Positions 53,799-63,135 of a DNA stretch of 64,000 nucleotides are shown here, piece after piece (positions within the stretch are counted from its first letter, which is position 1; the number at the start of each line of letters is the position of its first letter). Position numbers and translations under genes: made by a program. Source of the DNA: Rhizobium sp. (GTDB taxonomy: Bacteria > Pseudomonadota > Alphaproteobacteria > Rhizobiales > Rhizobiaceae). The notes beneath the pieces were generated by a model. That model was not told the origin of the DNA, made no database searches, and was given only the letters and a program-made list of their open reading frames with translations. The stretch is from the NCBI GenBank assembly GCA_003527225.1, contig DPXQ01000087.1, positions 1 through 64,000 on the forward strand. The letters run 5' to 3'.

Positions 53799-54023
53799 GA
53801 CTGGAAGTGATAGACACAAAAGCAGGCTCCGTCAACGCGCATCGCCTCAAAAAAACGACGCGAAACGGACGACCGGCCAGGCAGAACAGCAAGGATCGCC
53901 GTGCTTCTATACGCCTTGTTAAGTGTCCCCCCCTATTCTCGCGCCCAAGTACGGAGTGAATTCTTGCGCAACAATGATCTTCAGACTTCCGGCACCGCCG
54001 GTGAGCAGGACCGCCGCGACCAG

Positions 54024-56132
54024 ATGAACCCCGGCAACCGGATGCTCGGGCGCGTCGTTGCGTGCAACGGTTCCCGGGCAACGATCGCCGCCGTCGCCGA
54101 GGCGGGAGGGACCGACCTCACCGAACTCTGGTCGGTCGGCCGGCTGATTTCGATCAGCGTCGGCAGAAATCGCGTTGTGGCGCTCGCCTATTCCATGCAG
54201 ACAGGATCGAAGAACTGGGGCGAGAACGAAGACAACACGTTCCTGATCGAAGTCGAACTGTTGGGAGAGGTCCATGTGGGCACCAACGGCAAGGAAGAGT
54301 TTTCGACCGGGATTTCCCAATATCCCTACCTCGGCGCCGTCGCGCATCGCATCCGCGCCGCCGATCTTCTGCGCATTTACGATACCGGCAAGAACGACAC
54401 CTGCGTCATCGGCAAGCTGACACAGGATGAAAGCATCGACGCCGCCATCCACATTCCTTCGATGCTGTCGAAGCATTTTGCCATAGTCGGCTCGACCGGC
54501 GTCGGCAAATCCACCGCCGTTTCGCTGCTCCTCCATAAAGCAATCGAGTCTGATCCCAGGCTGCGCGTCCTGATCCTCGATCCGCACAACGAGTTTGCGG
54601 CTGCATTCCCCGACCATGCGGTGGTGATCGACACCGAAACCCTCGATCTGCCTTTCTGGCTGATGAAGCTCGAGGAGTTCGCCGAGGTGATCTTCCGCGG
54701 ACGCCCGCCGGTGGCCGACGAGCTCGACATCCTGCGCGACCTGATGCCCGAGGCCAAGCGCGCTTTCCGCGGCAGCGAGTCCGCGCTGATGCGGCGAGCC
54801 AACGAGAAAAGCTCGATCACCGCCGATACGCCGGTACCCTATCGCATCGCCGATCTGCTGGCGCTCATCGACGAGCGCATCGGCCGGCTTGAGGGGCGCG
54901 GCGAGAAGCCCTTCCTGCGTTCGCTGAAAATGCGGATCATGGCGGCGATCAACGATCCTCGCTACCATTTCATGTTCTCCAACAACACGATCAGCGACAC
55001 GATCATGGAGACGATCGCCCACATTTTCCGGATACCGGGCGATCATCGGCCGATCTCGACGTTCCAGCTTGCCGGAATTCCCTCCGAAGTCGTGAACTCC
55101 GTCGCATCCGTGCTTTGCCGCATGGCTTTCGAGCTTGCACTCTGGTCGAGCGGCGCGATCCACATGCTGGTCGTGTGCGAGGAAGCCCACCGCTACGTAC
55201 CAGCCGACCCCAATCTCGGCTTCTTCCCGACCCGCCAGGCGATTGCCCGCATCGCCAAGGAAGGCCGCAAATACGGCGTCTCGCTCGGCATCATCACGCA
55301 GCGCCCCGGCGAACTCGACCAGACCATCCTATCGCAATGCTCGACGCTTTTTGCCATGCGTCTTGCCAACGACCGCGACCAGGAAATCATTCGTTCGGCG
55401 ATCCCCGACTCCTCGATATCGACCACCAGTTTCATATCGTCCATCGGCAACGGCGAGGCCATCGCGTTCGGCGAGGCGATCGCGGTGCCGATGCGCATGC
55501 GTTTCTCACGCGTCGAGGAACATTACCTGCCGAAAGCCAACGGGGTCTCGGTAAAGAGCTCGGACGAAACGCCGGACACGGTGGATCTTCGCAGCGTCGT
55601 CAACCGTATGCGCGCGATAGCAGGACCGGACATTTCCGCCTTCCAGCAGAGCTTCGACGCCGCGCAATCGGACGGATCCGCCTATACGGACGACAACGAA
55701 CCGGATGACACGACGGACGACCGTCCGGCAGCGGCGCACGGCGAGGCCATGCCCAACCTTGGCCGGGATGCAACTTTCGAGGAGATCCGTCAGGCCCTGA
55801 CGACCCCGCGGCCGCCCCAATCGGCGCCGCCGGTCGTCCGCCAGCCGGAACCGGCATCCGAGCGGCCAGCGGCGCGGCAGGACACGCCGCCGATCGAACC
55901 CTACCGGCCGGACATGCTGCCGCGCACCGCCCTGTCGGACGAGCCGCCCCGCTACGCCCGCCGCTTCGACGACCCAGCAGAAACACCCGGAAATCCCTAT
56001 CCGGCCCGATCCTTTGCACAGGCTACGCCGGAACGCTCAGAACCCGCCCCGTCAATCCGGCGCGAACCCGGCCAGTCCTTGCGTGAAAGCATCCTGAAGA
56101 AGCCGCTGTCGAGTCTCTACAAGAAGGATTGA
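54024..56132 (+). CDS. HerA/FtsK-like DUF87 ATPase
   Basis: A 702-residue ATPase of the HerA type. An N-terminal beta barrel (residues 7-95, MLGRVVACNGSRATIAAVAE) is followed by a RecA-like core: Walker A HFAIVGSTGVGKSTAVSLL (near residue 155) and Walker B HMLVVCEEAHRYVP (near residue 380). The motif SLGIITQRPGELDQTILSQC lies near residue 430. The C-terminal 150 residues are rich in Pro, Ala, Arg and Gln and probably disordered. HerA proteins pump DNA, usually with a NurA nuclease; none is adjacent. An alternative GTG start at 53901 with AAGGA would add 41 residues. Confidence 0.87.
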   Translation: MNPGNRMLGRVVACNGSRATIAAVAEAGGTDLTELWSVGRLISISVGRNRVVALAYSMQTGSKNWGENEDNTFLIEVELLGEVHVGTNGKEEFSTGISQYPYLGAVAHRIRAADLLRIYDTGKNDTCVIGKLTQDESIDAAIHIPSMLSKHFAIVGSTGVGKSTAVSLLLHKAIESDPRLRVLILDPHNEFAAAFPDHAVVIDTETLDLPFWLMKLEEFAEVIFRGRPPVADELDILRDLMPEAKRAFRGSESALMRRANEKSSITADTPVPYRIADLLALIDERIGRLEGRGEKPFLRSLKMRIMAAINDPRYHFMFSNNTISDTIMETIAHIFRIPGDHRPISTFQLAGIPSEVVNSVASVLCRMAFELALWSSGAIHMLVVCEEAHRYVPADPNLGFFPTRQAIARIAKEGRKYGVSLGIITQRPGELDQTILSQCSTLFAMRLANDRDQEIIRSAIPDSSISTTSFISSIGNGEAIAFGEAIAVPMRMRFSRVEEHYLPKANGVSVKSSDETPDTVDLRSVVNRMRAIAGPDISAFQQSFDAAQSDGSAYTDDNEPDDTTDDRPAAAHGEAMPNLGRDATFEEIRQALTTPRPPQSAPPVVRQPEPASERPAARQDTPPIEPYRPDMLPRTALSDEPPRYARRFDDPAETPGNPYPARSFAQATPERSEPAPSIRREPGQSLRESILKKPLSSLYKKD

Positions 56133-56163
56133 ACGAGGATCGCCGCGTCGCATCCCGTTCGCT

Positions 56164-57042
56164 TCAGCTGATCCGCTCCCAGCTTTCGTCCATCTGGTTG
56201 CGGAACCAGGTCATCTGCCGCTTGGCATATTGCCGGGTTGCCGCCGAGGCTTTTTCGATCACCTCGGCGCGCGTCATCTCGCCTCGCAGCATGGCCGCGA
56301 TCTGAGAAACACCGATCGCCTTCATCACCGGCGTCTCGGGCGAGAGGTCGAGAGCCAACAGCGCCTCGACTTCCTCGACCGCACCGATATCGAACATTTT
56401 TTCGAACCGCCGATTGATGCGGTCATGGAGAATTTTGCGATCCGGAAGGACGACGATTTTTCTGGCGCCCGCCGGATCGACGATCATCGGACCGGTTTGC
56501 CCCTGGAAAGACGAGATCGAGCGCCCCGTGACTTCGAGCACCTCCAGCGCCCGCACGATGCGCTGTCCGTCCAGTAGATTCAGCCGCGCCGCCATATCGG
56601 GATCGCGGATTCCCAGTTCGTTATGGAGTGACGCGGCCCCCTCTTCCGCCAGGCGCCGACGCAAATGATTGCGAATCTCCTCGGGTATGCCCGGCATGTC
56701 GGAAAGGCCGCCGGTCAGCGCCTTGAAATAGAGTCCGGTCCCACCGACGATGATCGGCATCACGCCCCGCGTCTTCATATCCGCGATCAGGGCCGCCACT
56801 TCCCGCAGCCAGTCGCCGGTCGAATAGGCGGCGCCCGCCGGCACATGGCCGTAAAGATGATGCGGCACGCCCGCCATCTCCGCCTCCGACGGGCGCGCCG
56901 TCAGCACCCGCAACGTGTCATAGACCTGCATGCTGTCGGCATTGATGATCGCGCTGCCGTGCTGTTTTGCCAGTTCGAGTGCCAGCGCGGACTTGCCGCT
57001 GGCAGTCGGCCCGGTTATCAGGATCGCGTCGTAGTCGTCCAT
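56164..57042 (-). CDS. miaA: tRNA dimethylallyltransferase
   Basis: A 292-residue enzyme adding the isopentenyl group to A37 of tRNAs reading UNN codons. The P-loop is AILITGPTASGKSALALELA (residues 5-24), then the INADSMQVYDTLRVLTARPS segment, the DMPGIPEEIRNHLRRRLAEE region and C-terminal VSQIAAMLRGEMTRAE / QYAKRQMTWFRNQ. The ATG at 57042 has a strong ribosome site (TGAGGAA) and clears the serB start by 13 bases; upstream Met codons would overlap serB. Divergent from serB. Confidence 0.96.
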   Translation of the reverse strand: MDDYDAILITGPTASGKSALALELAKQHGSAIINADSMQVYDTLRVLTARPSEAEMAGVPHHLYGHVPAGAAYSTGDWLREVAALIADMKTRGVMPIIVGGTGLYFKALTGGLSDMPGIPEEIRNHLRRRLAEEGAASLHNELGIRDPDMAARLNLLDGQRIVRALEVLEVTGRSISSFQGQTGPMIVDPAGARKIVVLPDRKILHDRINRRFEKMFDIGAVEEVEALLALDLSPETPVMKAIGVSQIAAMLRGEMTRAEVIEKASAATRQYAKRQMTWFRNQMDESWERIS

Positions 57043-57055
57043 AGGGTTCCTCATC

Positions 57056-57946
57056 ATGGCCTTCGTTGCCACGCTTCTTGCCAATCCGTCAAATCCCGTC
57101 CTTGCACCGGTGCTCGCCGAGAAGGCGGCGGAAGCGATCTCAGCCTCGGGGCTCTATTGGCTCGCCGACGGAGTAGCCTGCGACATCGTGCTGAGAGACG
57201 GCACCGATCTCATGGATGCAGACGCCGCGATCCGCGCCCTGATTGCTTCAGCGCCCATCGATCTCGCCATCCAGGACGCAAATACGCGGCGCAAGAAGTT
57301 CCTGATCGCCGATATGGATTCGACCATGATCGGGCAGGAATGCATCGACGAGCTGGCAGCGGAAGTAGGGCTGAAGGAAATGGTCTCGAAGATCACCGCG
57401 CGTGCCATGAATGGAGAGATCGAATTCGAGCCCGCACTTCGCGAACGCGTCGCGCTGCTCAAGGGACTGCCGGTCGGCGTCATCGACGAAGTGATCGAAA
57501 AGCGCATCACGCTAACACCGGGCGGTCCCGAACTGATCGCCACGATGAAGGCGCGCGGCTTTCACACCGCACTCGTCTCGGGAGGCTTCACAGTCTTTAC
57601 CGCACGGATTGCTGCGCGTCTGGGCTTCGATGAGAACCGCGCCAACATTCTGCTCGAGAAAGACGGCTTCCTGACCGGTGAGGTCGCCGAACCGATCCTC
57701 GGCAAGCAGGCCAAGGTCGATGCGCTGGCCGACATTTGCGAAAGGCTTGGCATCACTCCGCAAGATGCAATTGCGGTTGGAGACGGCGCGAACGACCTCG
57801 CCATGCTGGAGCTCGCGGGTTCCGGTGTTGCCCTGCACGCCAAGCCCTCGGTGGCCGCACAGGCGAAAATCCGCATCGACCATGGCGACCTGACAGCGCT
57901 GCTCTACGTCCAGGGATATCGCAAGACGGATTTCGTCACATCCTGA
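57056..57946 (+). CDS. serB: Phosphoserine phosphatase
   Basis: A 296-residue HAD-superfamily phosphatase for the last step of serine synthesis. The catalytic DXDST motif is LIADMDSTMIGQECIDELAA (near residue 86), motif 2 is LVSGGFTVF, and motif 4 is IAVGDGANDLAMLELAGSG. The N-terminal 80 residues form the extra domain typical of SerB. A ribosome site before ATG 57056 is weak, and the gene is divergent from miaA with 13 bases between the start codons. A GNAT gene follows 23 bases later on the same strand. Confidence 0.96.
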   Translation: MAFVATLLANPSNPVLAPVLAEKAAEAISASGLYWLADGVACDIVLRDGTDLMDADAAIRALIASAPIDLAIQDANTRRKKFLIADMDSTMIGQECIDELAAEVGLKEMVSKITARAMNGEIEFEPALRERVALLKGLPVGVIDEVIEKRITLTPGGPELIATMKARGFHTALVSGGFTVFTARIAARLGFDENRANILLEKDGFLTGEVAEPILGKQAKVDALADICERLGITPQDAIAVGDGANDLAMLELAGSGVALHAKPSVAAQAKIRIDHGDLTALLYVQGYRKTDFVTS

Positions 57947-57969
57947 TTCCACCCGGGAGCTTGCCCCGC

Positions 57970-58539
57970 ATGGTCATCCTAGAAACATCCCGTCTGACGC
58001 TCCGCAACTGGAAAGACAGCGACCGCGATCTGTTTCGCGAAATCAATCGCGATCCGAAGGTGATGGAGTTCTTTCCTTTCCGCCGCAGCCCTGAGGAAGC
58101 CGACGCGATGATGGAGCGCATGCGCGCCATGATCGAGGAGACGGGCTATGGCTTCTACGCTATCGAACTGAAAGAGACGGCGGAGCCAATCGGCTTTTGC
58201 GGCCTCGCACCCGCCAACATCATGCCGTTGCTGCCTGACGCGACAATCGAGATCGGCTGGAGGCTCGCGACCCGCTTCTGGGGCAATGGGTATGTCACCG
58301 AAGCGGCGCGCGCCCTCATCGAATTCGGATTCGTGGCCAAGGACTTGCCCGAAATCGTTGCCTTCGCGGTTGAAGCCAACAAGCGCTCCACCGCAGTCAT
58401 GGAGCGGATCGGGATGCGGCGCGACCTCGAAGGCGATTTCGACCATCCGCGTGTTCCCGACAGCCATCCGCATCTGAAGCGGCATGTGCTCTATCGGATC
58501 AGCAAGGACAAATCGGAACCTTCGAGAGACGCGCACTAG
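57970..58539 (+). CDS. GNAT N-acetyltransferase (RimJ/RimL-like)
   Basis: A 189-residue acetyltransferase of the RimJ/RimL type. The N-terminal start is LETSRLTLRNWKDSDRDLFR. The acetyl-CoA site is around EIGWRLATRFWGNGYVTEAA (residues 95-114), and the C-terminal segment is AFAVEANKRSTAVMERIGMR. The ATG at 57970 has GGGAG 10 bases upstream. It lies 23 bases after serB and is probably co-transcribed. The target amine is unknown; this group acetylates protein N-termini or small molecules. Confidence 0.9.
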   Translation: MVILETSRLTLRNWKDSDRDLFREINRDPKVMEFFPFRRSPEEADAMMERMRAMIEETGYGFYAIELKETAEPIGFCGLAPANIMPLLPDATIEIGWRLATRFWGNGYVTEAARALIEFGFVAKDLPEIVAFAVEANKRSTAVMERIGMRRDLEGDFDHPRVPDSHPHLKRHVLYRISKDKSEPSRDAH

Positions 58540-58582
58540 GAACTGGGGCCTAGCGCCCGATCGGACGAGTCAAGAAAACACG

Positions 58583-60121
58583 CTATTCGAGCGGAATCGC
58601 AACGAAACGCAAGTCGCCCGTCGGGTTGGCGATCATCAAATGAGCACTGCGCCTGCCCTCGCTCTTGAGTGTTCGGATCGCCTCGGCGACGTTTTCCGGG
58701 GCCGCCATGAATTCCTGCGCCACCTCGACGATCACTTCACCAGCTTTCAGACCTTTCTCGGCCGCCGCCGAACCCGGTGCCACAGCCGTGATAACGACGC
58801 CCTCGACGCTTTCGGCGATCGCGTATTCCTCGCGCGCGGCGTCGTCCAGGGCGGAAAGCGAGAGGCCAAGCAGATTCTCCATGGCCGGCGCCTTCCCCGT
58901 ACCCTCGTCGCCTGGCGCAGCCTCCCCACTACCATCTTGGGGCAGAACCTCTTCGCCGGTCGGATTCTGGGTAACCTCCGCATCCGCCTCTGCCGCGGCT
59001 TCCTCATCCTCCAGCCGTCCGAGTTTCACCCTTACGGTCTGCTCCTTGCCGTCGCGCAGCAGCACCACCTCGACATCAGTGCCGACTGCACTCTCGGCGA
59101 CAACGCGCACCAGATCGCGGGTGTCATTGACCGCCTTGCCGTCAAAACGCACAATGACGTCACCGACTTGGAGAGGCCCGTTTTCGACCGGGCCACCCTT
59201 GATGATGCCGCTCACCAGCGCACCCTTGTCATCCTTCAGGCCGACGCTTTCGGCAACGGCTTCCGTCACCGGCTGGATGCGTACGCCGAGCCAGCCGCGT
59301 CTCGTTTCGCCGAATTCCATGAGCTGCTTGATAACGTTCTCGGCAAGCTCCGTCGGTACGGAAAACCCGATCCCGATCGACCCACCGCTCGGCGAGATGA
59401 TCGCGGTATTGATGCCGATGACCTCGCCATTCATGTTGAACAGCGGACCACCGGAATTACCCTTGTTGATTGCGGCGTCGGTCTGGATGAAATTGTCGTA
59501 AGGCCCGGCATTGATATTGCGACCCCGGGCCGAAATGATGCCGACGGAGACCGAACCGCCGAGACCGAACGGATTGCCAATCGCCATGACCCAGTCACCG
59601 ATCCGCATCTTTCTCGAGTCGCCGAACTTGACCGCGGTCAAAGGTTTCGGCGGCTCCACCTTCAGCACAGAGAGATCGGTTTTCGGATCGGTGCCGATGA
59701 GCTTGGCCTTGAGTTTCGAGCCGTCAGGAAAGATCGCCTCGATATCGTCGGCGTTTTCAATCACATGGTTGTTGGTGACGATGAAACCGCTCGGATCAAT
59801 CACGAAGCCGGAACCGAGCGAATTGACCTTCTGACTGCCGCCGCCATCGCGGTTCTTGTAGAAATCATCGAAGAACTCCTGGAACGGCGATCCTTCGGGA
59901 ACCTGAGGCACAGGCCCGCGTCCCTCTTCCTTGACGCTCTGCGACGTGGAGATATTCACGACGGCATCGAGCAGTCCTTCGGCCAGATCGGCAACCGATT
60001 CCGGTCCCCCCGCCTGCGCGCGCGCCGTGTCTGCGCCGACACCCGCTGCACTGAACACGAAGGCCGCGCCGACCAGAAGGGTCGGAATGAGCTTCGAAAA
60101 GCTGCTGGCGGTCGGCATCAT
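58583..60121 (-). CDS. degP: Periplasmic serine protease DegP/Do-type
   Basis: A 512-residue HtrA protease-chaperone. A signal peptide (to about residue 36) is followed by the trypsin-like domain with His in GFIVTNNHVIENA, Asp in DPKTDLSVLKVEP and Ser in AAINKGNSGGPLFNMNG. Two PDZ domains follow (RRGWLGVRIQPVTEAVAESV and, in the C-terminal part, VEGVVITAVAPGSAAAEKGL), with a Glu/Ala-rich linker between them. It degrades misfolded envelope proteins. The ATG at 60121 has a GGGGGAA site. Last gene of the hflK-hflC-DUF2065-degP group on the minus strand. Confidence 0.94.
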   Translation of the reverse strand: MMPTASSFSKLIPTLLVGAAFVFSAAGVGADTARAQAGGPESVADLAEGLLDAVVNISTSQSVKEEGRGPVPQVPEGSPFQEFFDDFYKNRDGGGSQKVNSLGSGFVIDPSGFIVTNNHVIENADDIEAIFPDGSKLKAKLIGTDPKTDLSVLKVEPPKPLTAVKFGDSRKMRIGDWVMAIGNPFGLGGSVSVGIISARGRNINAGPYDNFIQTDAAINKGNSGGPLFNMNGEVIGINTAIISPSGGSIGIGFSVPTELAENVIKQLMEFGETRRGWLGVRIQPVTEAVAESVGLKDDKGALVSGIIKGGPVENGPLQVGDVIVRFDGKAVNDTRDLVRVVAESAVGTDVEVVLLRDGKEQTVRVKLGRLEDEEAAAEADAEVTQNPTGEEVLPQDGSGEAAPGDEGTGKAPAMENLLGLSLSALDDAAREEYAIAESVEGVVITAVAPGSAAAEKGLKAGEVIVEVAQEFMAAPENVAEAIRTLKSEGRRSAHLMIANPTGDLRFVAIPLE

Positions 60122-60223
60122 CAGGGTTCCCCCGTTGGACTCAAGGTTCAATACTTTGCCGCAGCATAAGGCGGATTGATGACAGGCGAAACGGCTTTTG
60201 CCCGTCGCGGCGCCAGCAACCGA

Positions 60224-60409
60224 TCACCCGCGCATCAGCCAAACAATGCCGACGCCGATCGCCACCGCGGCCAGACCTGAAAGACGCAATTGTTGCTCGG
60301 GAATACTCGGCAGGAGCCGCGCCATGGCGACAAGAAAATGAGGGGCCAGTGCGTACACCAGCCCCTCGATTATCAGGAAGATCGCAAATCCCGTCACAAG
60401 GTCCGACAT
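60224..60409 (-). CDS. DUF2065 (YjeT-like) small membrane protein
   Basis: A 61-residue membrane protein of the DUF2065/YjeT family. It is nearly all hydrophobic, with two helices: LVTGFAIFLIIEGLVYALAP (4-23) and LSGLAAVAIGVGIVWLMRG (43-61). The small loop contains RLLPSIPEQQLR. Conserved between hflC and degP in Rhizobiales, so it may work with the HflKC-FtsH complex; no activity is established. 11 bases downstream of hflC. Confidence 0.87.
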   Translation of the reverse strand: MSDLVTGFAIFLIIEGLVYALAPHFLVAMARLLPSIPEQQLRLSGLAAVAIGVGIVWLMRG

Positions 60410-60420
60410 TTGCGCTCCGG

Positions 60421-61338
60421 TCAGTTCCCGCTCGGCGGTGTCTGTTCAGCCGGCTGCGCGCCGTCCGCGTCTTCGAAGAAGCGGAAGAACTGGGAGTTCG
60501 GCGACAGCACCATGCTGGTCCCCGTGTCCGCACCAAAGGCGCCGACATAGGCCCTCATGGACCGGTAGAATTCGAAGAAGGCCGGGTCGCGGGTGAAAGC
60601 TTCGCCAAAAACGCGGTTACGTTCGGCATCACCCTCGCCTCGAAGGATTTCCGAATCGCGCTGCGCGCCGGCCTGCAACTCGACCACTTGCCGGTCGGCA
60701 ATTGCACGGCGCCGCTGGCCTTCCTCATTACCGCGGGCGCGGATAAGTTCGGCTTCGGCCAGACGTTCCGCCTTCATGCGGTCGAAGGTCTGCTGGGAAA
60801 CCTCCTGCGTCAGGTCGGTCCGACGGATGCGGACATCGGAAATCGTAAGACCGAGGGATTCGGCATCGGCCCGCAGATCGTCGCGCACTTCCTGCATCAT
60901 CGAAGCGCGGGCATCCGAAAGCGCCGACTCGAAGCCGCGCAGACCGTAAACCCGGCGCAGCGAGGCGTCGAGGCGGGTCCGCAGGCGCGATTCGGCAGCA
61001 TCCCGGTCGCCGGACACCGTCTCGCGGAACCGGCGGGCATCGGTGATCTTGTAGACGACGAACGCGTCGACTTCATAGAACTTGCCGCCCGATACCTGCA
61101 CGCGGATGTTGTCGAGATCGAAGCGAAGGGCCTGATCCTGGACATATTGCACCCGATCCGCATCCATGAACGCAAAGGGCAGCTTGAAATAGAGACCCGG
61201 AACTGCGTGCACAGCCTGTATCTGGCCGAAGCGCACGACGATCGCCTGCTGACGTTCATTGACGACGAAGACTGAGGAATAGACCAGAAGCAGGAGTGCT
61301 CCGAAGCCGATGAGGAAATAGGGAAGACGACTGGACAT
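60421..61338 (-). CDS. hflC: HflC, SPFH-family regulator of FtsH
   Basis: A 305-residue membrane protein with one N-terminal anchor (residues 5-25) and an SPFH (prohibitin) domain in the periplasm, including VVNERQQAIVVRFGQIQ and the LRFDLDNIRVQVSGGKFYEV region. The C-terminal half is helical, with the coiled coil TFDRMKAERLAEAELIRARG. It forms the HflKC cage around the FtsH protease. The ATG at 61338 has GGGAG 9 bases before and lies 2 bases after hflK. A TTG two codons earlier is less likely. Confidence 0.95.
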   Translation of the reverse strand: MSSRLPYFLIGFGALLLLVYSSVFVVNERQQAIVVRFGQIQAVHAVPGLYFKLPFAFMDADRVQYVQDQALRFDLDNIRVQVSGGKFYEVDAFVVYKITDARRFRETVSGDRDAAESRLRTRLDASLRRVYGLRGFESALSDARASMMQEVRDDLRADAESLGLTISDVRIRRTDLTQEVSQQTFDRMKAERLAEAELIRARGNEEGQRRRAIADRQVVELQAGAQRDSEILRGEGDAERNRVFGEAFTRDPAFFEFYRSMRAYVGAFGADTGTSMVLSPNSQFFRFFEDADGAQPAEQTPPSGN

Positions 61339-61340
61339 GA

Positions 61341-62420
61341 TCAATTGCTCCCCTGCGATGTACGGCCGAGCTCATTGAGCGGCAGATAGGGTACGACGCC
61401 CTGCTTTTCGTCAATGATGACCTTGTTCGAGTTTTTCAGAACCTGCTCCATGGTTTCGAGATAGAGACGCTTGCGAGTCACGTCCGGCGCCTTGGTGTAC
61501 TGGTCGTAGATCGAGATGAAGCGCTGCGCCTCACCTTCGGCCTCCTTGACGACACGGTCCTTGTAGGCGGCCGCTTCTTCGCGGATCTGCGCCGCCTGGC
61601 CGCGGGCCTGACCGAGCTTCTGGTTGGCGTATTTGTTCGCTTCCTCGACGAAGCGGTCTTCATCCTGTTCGGCGCGCTGGACTTCATCGAAGGCATCGGC
61701 GACTTCGCGCGGCGGTGCCGCATCCTCGATGGCGACGGCGTTGATCGAGATGCCCGCGCCGTAATTATCCATCGTTCCCTGGATGATACCCTTCACGTCT
61801 GCGGCAATTTCCTGACGGGCATCGCGGAAGATGTCCTGTGCCGGACGCCGGCCAACGACTTCACGCATTGCGCTCTCGGCCACCTGCTGCAAGGTCTGGG
61901 GCGGGCTCTCGAGGTTAAAGAGATAGGCTTTCGGATCGCTGACGGTGAAGAGAACCGAAAACTGCACGTTGACGATGTTCTGGTCGCCCGAAAGCATCAG
62001 CCCGGCGGCTGAAGAAGCCGACGATGCCTTGGCGCCGATATTCTGCTGCTGCTCGGTGACCTTCACGATCTCGACCGACTCAAGCGGCCAGAGATGAAAG
62101 TGCAGCCCCGGCATGGCAATTTCTTCCTTGGGCTTGCCGAACCTGAGTTCGACACCGCGCTCGTCCGGCTGAACCGTGTAGACCGCCTGCATGACCCAGA
62201 AGGCCACGAGGACCAGTCCGACCACCACCACGACGCCGCCATTGAAGCCGCCGGGAACGATATTCTTCAGGCGATCCTGGCCTCTCCGGATGAGGTCTTC
62301 CAGATCAGGTGGGGTATTGCCGCCGCCGCCACGTGGCCGGTTCGGCCCCTGCCCCCAGGGACCCTGATTTTTGCCGCCGCCGCCCCAAGGGCCGCCGCCG
62401 TTCTGATTGCTCCAGGGCAT
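61341..62420 (-). CDS. hflK: HflK, SPFH-family regulator of FtsH
   Basis: A 359-residue partner of HflC. The Gly/Asn/Pro-rich cytoplasmic N-terminus (residues 1-38) precedes the single helix VVVVVGLVLVAFWVMQAVYT (residues 63-82). The SPFH domain contains TVQPDERGVELRFGKPKEEI and LVRVVGRRPAQDIFRDAR-like VVGRRPAQDIFRDARQEIAA, followed by the coiled coil EEANKYANQKLGQARGQAAQ. The ATG at 62420 has AGAGGT upstream. First gene of the hflKC-DUF2065-degP cluster. Confidence 0.95.
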   Translation of the reverse strand: MPWSNQNGGGPWGGGGKNQGPWGQGPNRPRGGGGNTPPDLEDLIRRGQDRLKNIVPGGFNGGVVVVVGLVLVAFWVMQAVYTVQPDERGVELRFGKPKEEIAMPGLHFHLWPLESVEIVKVTEQQQNIGAKASSASSAAGLMLSGDQNIVNVQFSVLFTVSDPKAYLFNLESPPQTLQQVAESAMREVVGRRPAQDIFRDARQEIAADVKGIIQGTMDNYGAGISINAVAIEDAAPPREVADAFDEVQRAEQDEDRFVEEANKYANQKLGQARGQAAQIREEAAAYKDRVVKEAEGEAQRFISIYDQYTKAPDVTRKRLYLETMEQVLKNSNKVIIDEKQGVVPYLPLNELGRTSQGSN

Positions 62421-62496
62421 CAATACCTCTTCTGTTGAAAACGCTCCCAGCCTCCGTCGCATCCGTACCTAGTGGCACAATGCGGAGATCATGACC

Positions 62497-62526
62497 CGTT
62501 ATAGGTATCGGGGCCGCCGCTTTCAA
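62497..62526 (-). promoter_or_regulatory. Candidate promoter upstream of hflK
   Basis: On the minus strand TTGAAA (62521-62526) is followed by CCTATAAC starting 15 bases later. The spacing and the TTGAA box recall heat-shock (RpoH) promoters of alphaproteobacteria, although the -10 is only partly consensus. It would give a leader of about 70 bases. Confidence 0.35.
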
Positions 62527-62569
62527 CGCAACGGCGCCAACTTCTTTGAAAGATCGGTAAAATAATCGA

Positions 62570-63091
62570 TTATGCCGCCGGCCGGCGGCGATAGATCGCA
62601 TATCGCGTGGCGTATGTGTCTTTTTCGCCCGCGGGCACTGGGCTCTCCTCGATCTTTTCGAAGACCCGCGGATCGACGGAGGGGAAGCGTGTATCACCTG
62701 CAAGTTCGGCTTCGACATGGGTGACATGCAGTGTGTCGGCCAAGGGCAGCGCCTGCCGATAAATGTCCCCGCCGCCAACAACGAAAATCTCGTCGACGCC
62801 GAGCCCGCCGGCAATCGCCGCCGCCCGGTCGATCGCCGCTTCGAGGCTCGGCGCCACTTCGATGCCGTCTGGATGGAAATCGGGATTGCGGCTGACAATC
62901 ACATGAGGGCGCCCGGGAAGCGGGCGGCCGATCGATTCAAAAGTTTTGCGACCCATGATCAGCGGCTTGCCCAGTGTCAGCGCCTTGAATCGCTTCAGAT
63001 CCGTCGAAAGCTTCCATGGCATGTCGCCGTCATTGCCAATGACTCCGTTTTCAGAGACCGCCACTACGATTGTTATCTTGATACCGGCCAT
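62570..63091 (-). CDS. folA: Dihydrofolate reductase
   Basis: A 173-residue enzyme reducing dihydrofolate with NADPH. The markers are IVVAVSENGVIGNDGDMPWK (residues 7-26), TDLKRFKALTLGKPLIMGRK, FESIGRPLPGRPHVIVSRN and the C-terminal IFVVGGGDIYRQALPLADTL. The conserved Asp in the WKLSTDLKRFK helix is the substrate acid. The ATG at 63091 has a GGAGG ribosome site. It lies 44 bases downstream of thyA, the usual partner that makes dihydrofolate. Confidence 0.96.
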   Translation of the reverse strand: MAGIKITIVVAVSENGVIGNDGDMPWKLSTDLKRFKALTLGKPLIMGRKTFESIGRPLPGRPHVIVSRNPDFHPDGIEVAPSLEAAIDRAAAIAGGLGVDEIFVVGGGDIYRQALPLADTLHVTHVEAELAGDTRFPSVDPRVFEKIEESPVPAGEKDTYATRYAIYRRRPAA

Positions 63092-63135
63092 ACCGCCTCC
63101 GCGTTCTGCCCCGACAAACGGACCGATACAGTCCG

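Noticed and set aside
58484..60169. 561-codon plus-strand open frame opposite degP
   Set aside because: It is the shadow of degP, which has signal peptide, catalytic triad and PDZ domains; the shadow has no protein-like motifs.
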